This document shows, piece by piece, positions 63,222 to 64,000 of a DNA stretch of 64,000 nucleotides; within the stretch, counting starts at the first letter, position 1; each line of letters starts with the position of its first letter. The stretch is from Heligmosomoides polygyrus polygyrus (lineage: Eukaryota; Nematoda; Chromadorea; Rhabditida; Heligmosomidae). Below the pieces are notes generated by a model that searched no databases, was not told where the DNA came from, and worked only from the letters and a program-made list of their open reading frames with translations. The position numbers were made by a program, and so were the translations under genes. The stretch covers positions 52,497,631 through 52,561,630 of the forward strand of contig OX377206.1 in assembly GCA_947396885.1 (NCBI GenBank), in the 5' to 3' direction.

Positions 63222-64000
63222 AATTGGGCTACGGAAGGGACTCCGGGGTGTGGCGAGTCACCAAACGCGAAACAAAACAGGGCTCGTGCGCCGACACTGC
63301 GGTCGCGGGGGCGAAATATTGCTTGTACTGCATTCGTAATGTGAATGTCGATTTGATGTAGAAGAAAATGATATGATAATAACCTTTAGAAGAGATGTGC
63401 ATTGAGCGATAATTCTACCAACAGCAGAGGGATGAGCCAACCACAGAAGCAACTGTGGGAAAATCAAAGAGCAAACAGTTGGAGCTGGTTGTGTAGGCAA
63501 TTTATAAACGCTGTCGATAAAATTAGTTCCGCAAGTGCTTGCTCTTCTTCTCCCACTGAGTTTCCAGTAACCTAGTTTCCCGCACCACTCCAAACAGTGA
63601 GAAATTGTTCAGATTATGGAATGCAGTCATCACTTCAGAGCCAAGTGTCCTGGAGAGTGTTAACAGTATTTCACCAAAAATGTGGGCAGACTGATTGTTG
63701 AAGACAGAATTTAAATTTTCAGGTAGAAATCAGTCCAAGGTAATGGTCATTTGCTTCTCGGAGCATTCTGCACCTAATCGAGCGCCAAGAAGAGATTGCC
63801 TCTAACAGACAGTGATTTCACCGGATTGAAAGACGACAGAGTATTCCCTCGTATCTGATAACATTGCATTGTGATCCATTGACACCACCGACGTAAAATG
63901 CGGTGTAATTTATGCACTGTATGAAGTAGTAGATGCTCGAAACTAAATCGCTCTTAAAGTGAGACATTTAAAGGTTGATGCCCTTTACAAGACCCATGCA
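63222..64000. other. No supported gene
   Basis: No recognisable gene or repeat border up to the window end. Confidence 0.4.

Overview
This window is eukaryotic, most likely from a clade V (strongylid, hookworm-like) nematode draft assembly. The evidence is: introns of about 50-75 bp with (T)TTTCAG or TTTTAG acceptors; a recognisable fragment of the nematode/animal gene rund-1 (RUNDC1); RTE-type LINE copies whose ORF ends in the W-P-L-E-Q..D-D-Q-W-D-D-R style seen in strongylid RTEs; and BEL/Pao retrotransposons with a phlebovirus-Gc-like Env, a combination known from nematodes. The species assignment is inference. A 200-N gap lies at 15366-15565.

Almost all of the sequence is transposable elements, many nested inside each other, with target-site duplications (TSDs) that can be read by eye. 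Left part (1-26 kb): a 1.25 kb fold-back repeat; tRNA-derived SINE copies; a 3.3 kb hAT-like element (4159-7432) with a dead piggyBac copy (4696-6551) inside it; the rund-1 fragment (8015-8951, minus); a decayed CR1-like LINE with a fold-back MITE inside it; an unidentified minus-strand gene (about 12.75-13.46 kb); an RTE copy that has lost its catalytic FADD box (about 16.23-17.51 kb); a 1 kb satellite-like block (20.9-21.9 kb); and a 2.2 kb terminal-inverted-repeat element (22976-25204) that carries an intron-containing ORF not resembling a transposase.

Middle (26.4-38.2 kb): BEL1, a BEL/Pao element with 5' LTR end, tRNA-Gly primer site, a leader of eleven small hairpins, Gag, protease, RT, RNase H, integrase and Env. 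Frameshifts and three insertions (CR1 fragment, Mutator-like element with a 9 bp TSD, RTE with a 12 bp TSD) have broken it. No 3' LTR is visible.

Right part (38-64 kb): three copies of a 1.25-2 kb repeat ('family X'), one split by a 2.1 kb hAT-like element with a perfect 8 bp TSD and one split by a second, internally deleted BEL element on the minus strand (BEL2, 48518-53465). There are also several palindromic Harbinger-like MITEs with 3 bp TSDs, a hAT transposase C-terminal fragment, a CR1 3' end, tandemly duplicated repeats, and a Penelope-like element (60223-62865) with an inverted terminal copy and hammerhead-like motifs.

No intact host gene is demonstrable and no functional pathway can be assembled. 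The most unusual signal is in the BEL leaders. BEL1 has eleven consecutive stem-loops, nearly all with the loop CC(G/T)AG(T/C), and stem pairs that change together. BEL2 has an unrelated sequence with the same type of covarying hairpin array at the same place between primer site and gag.
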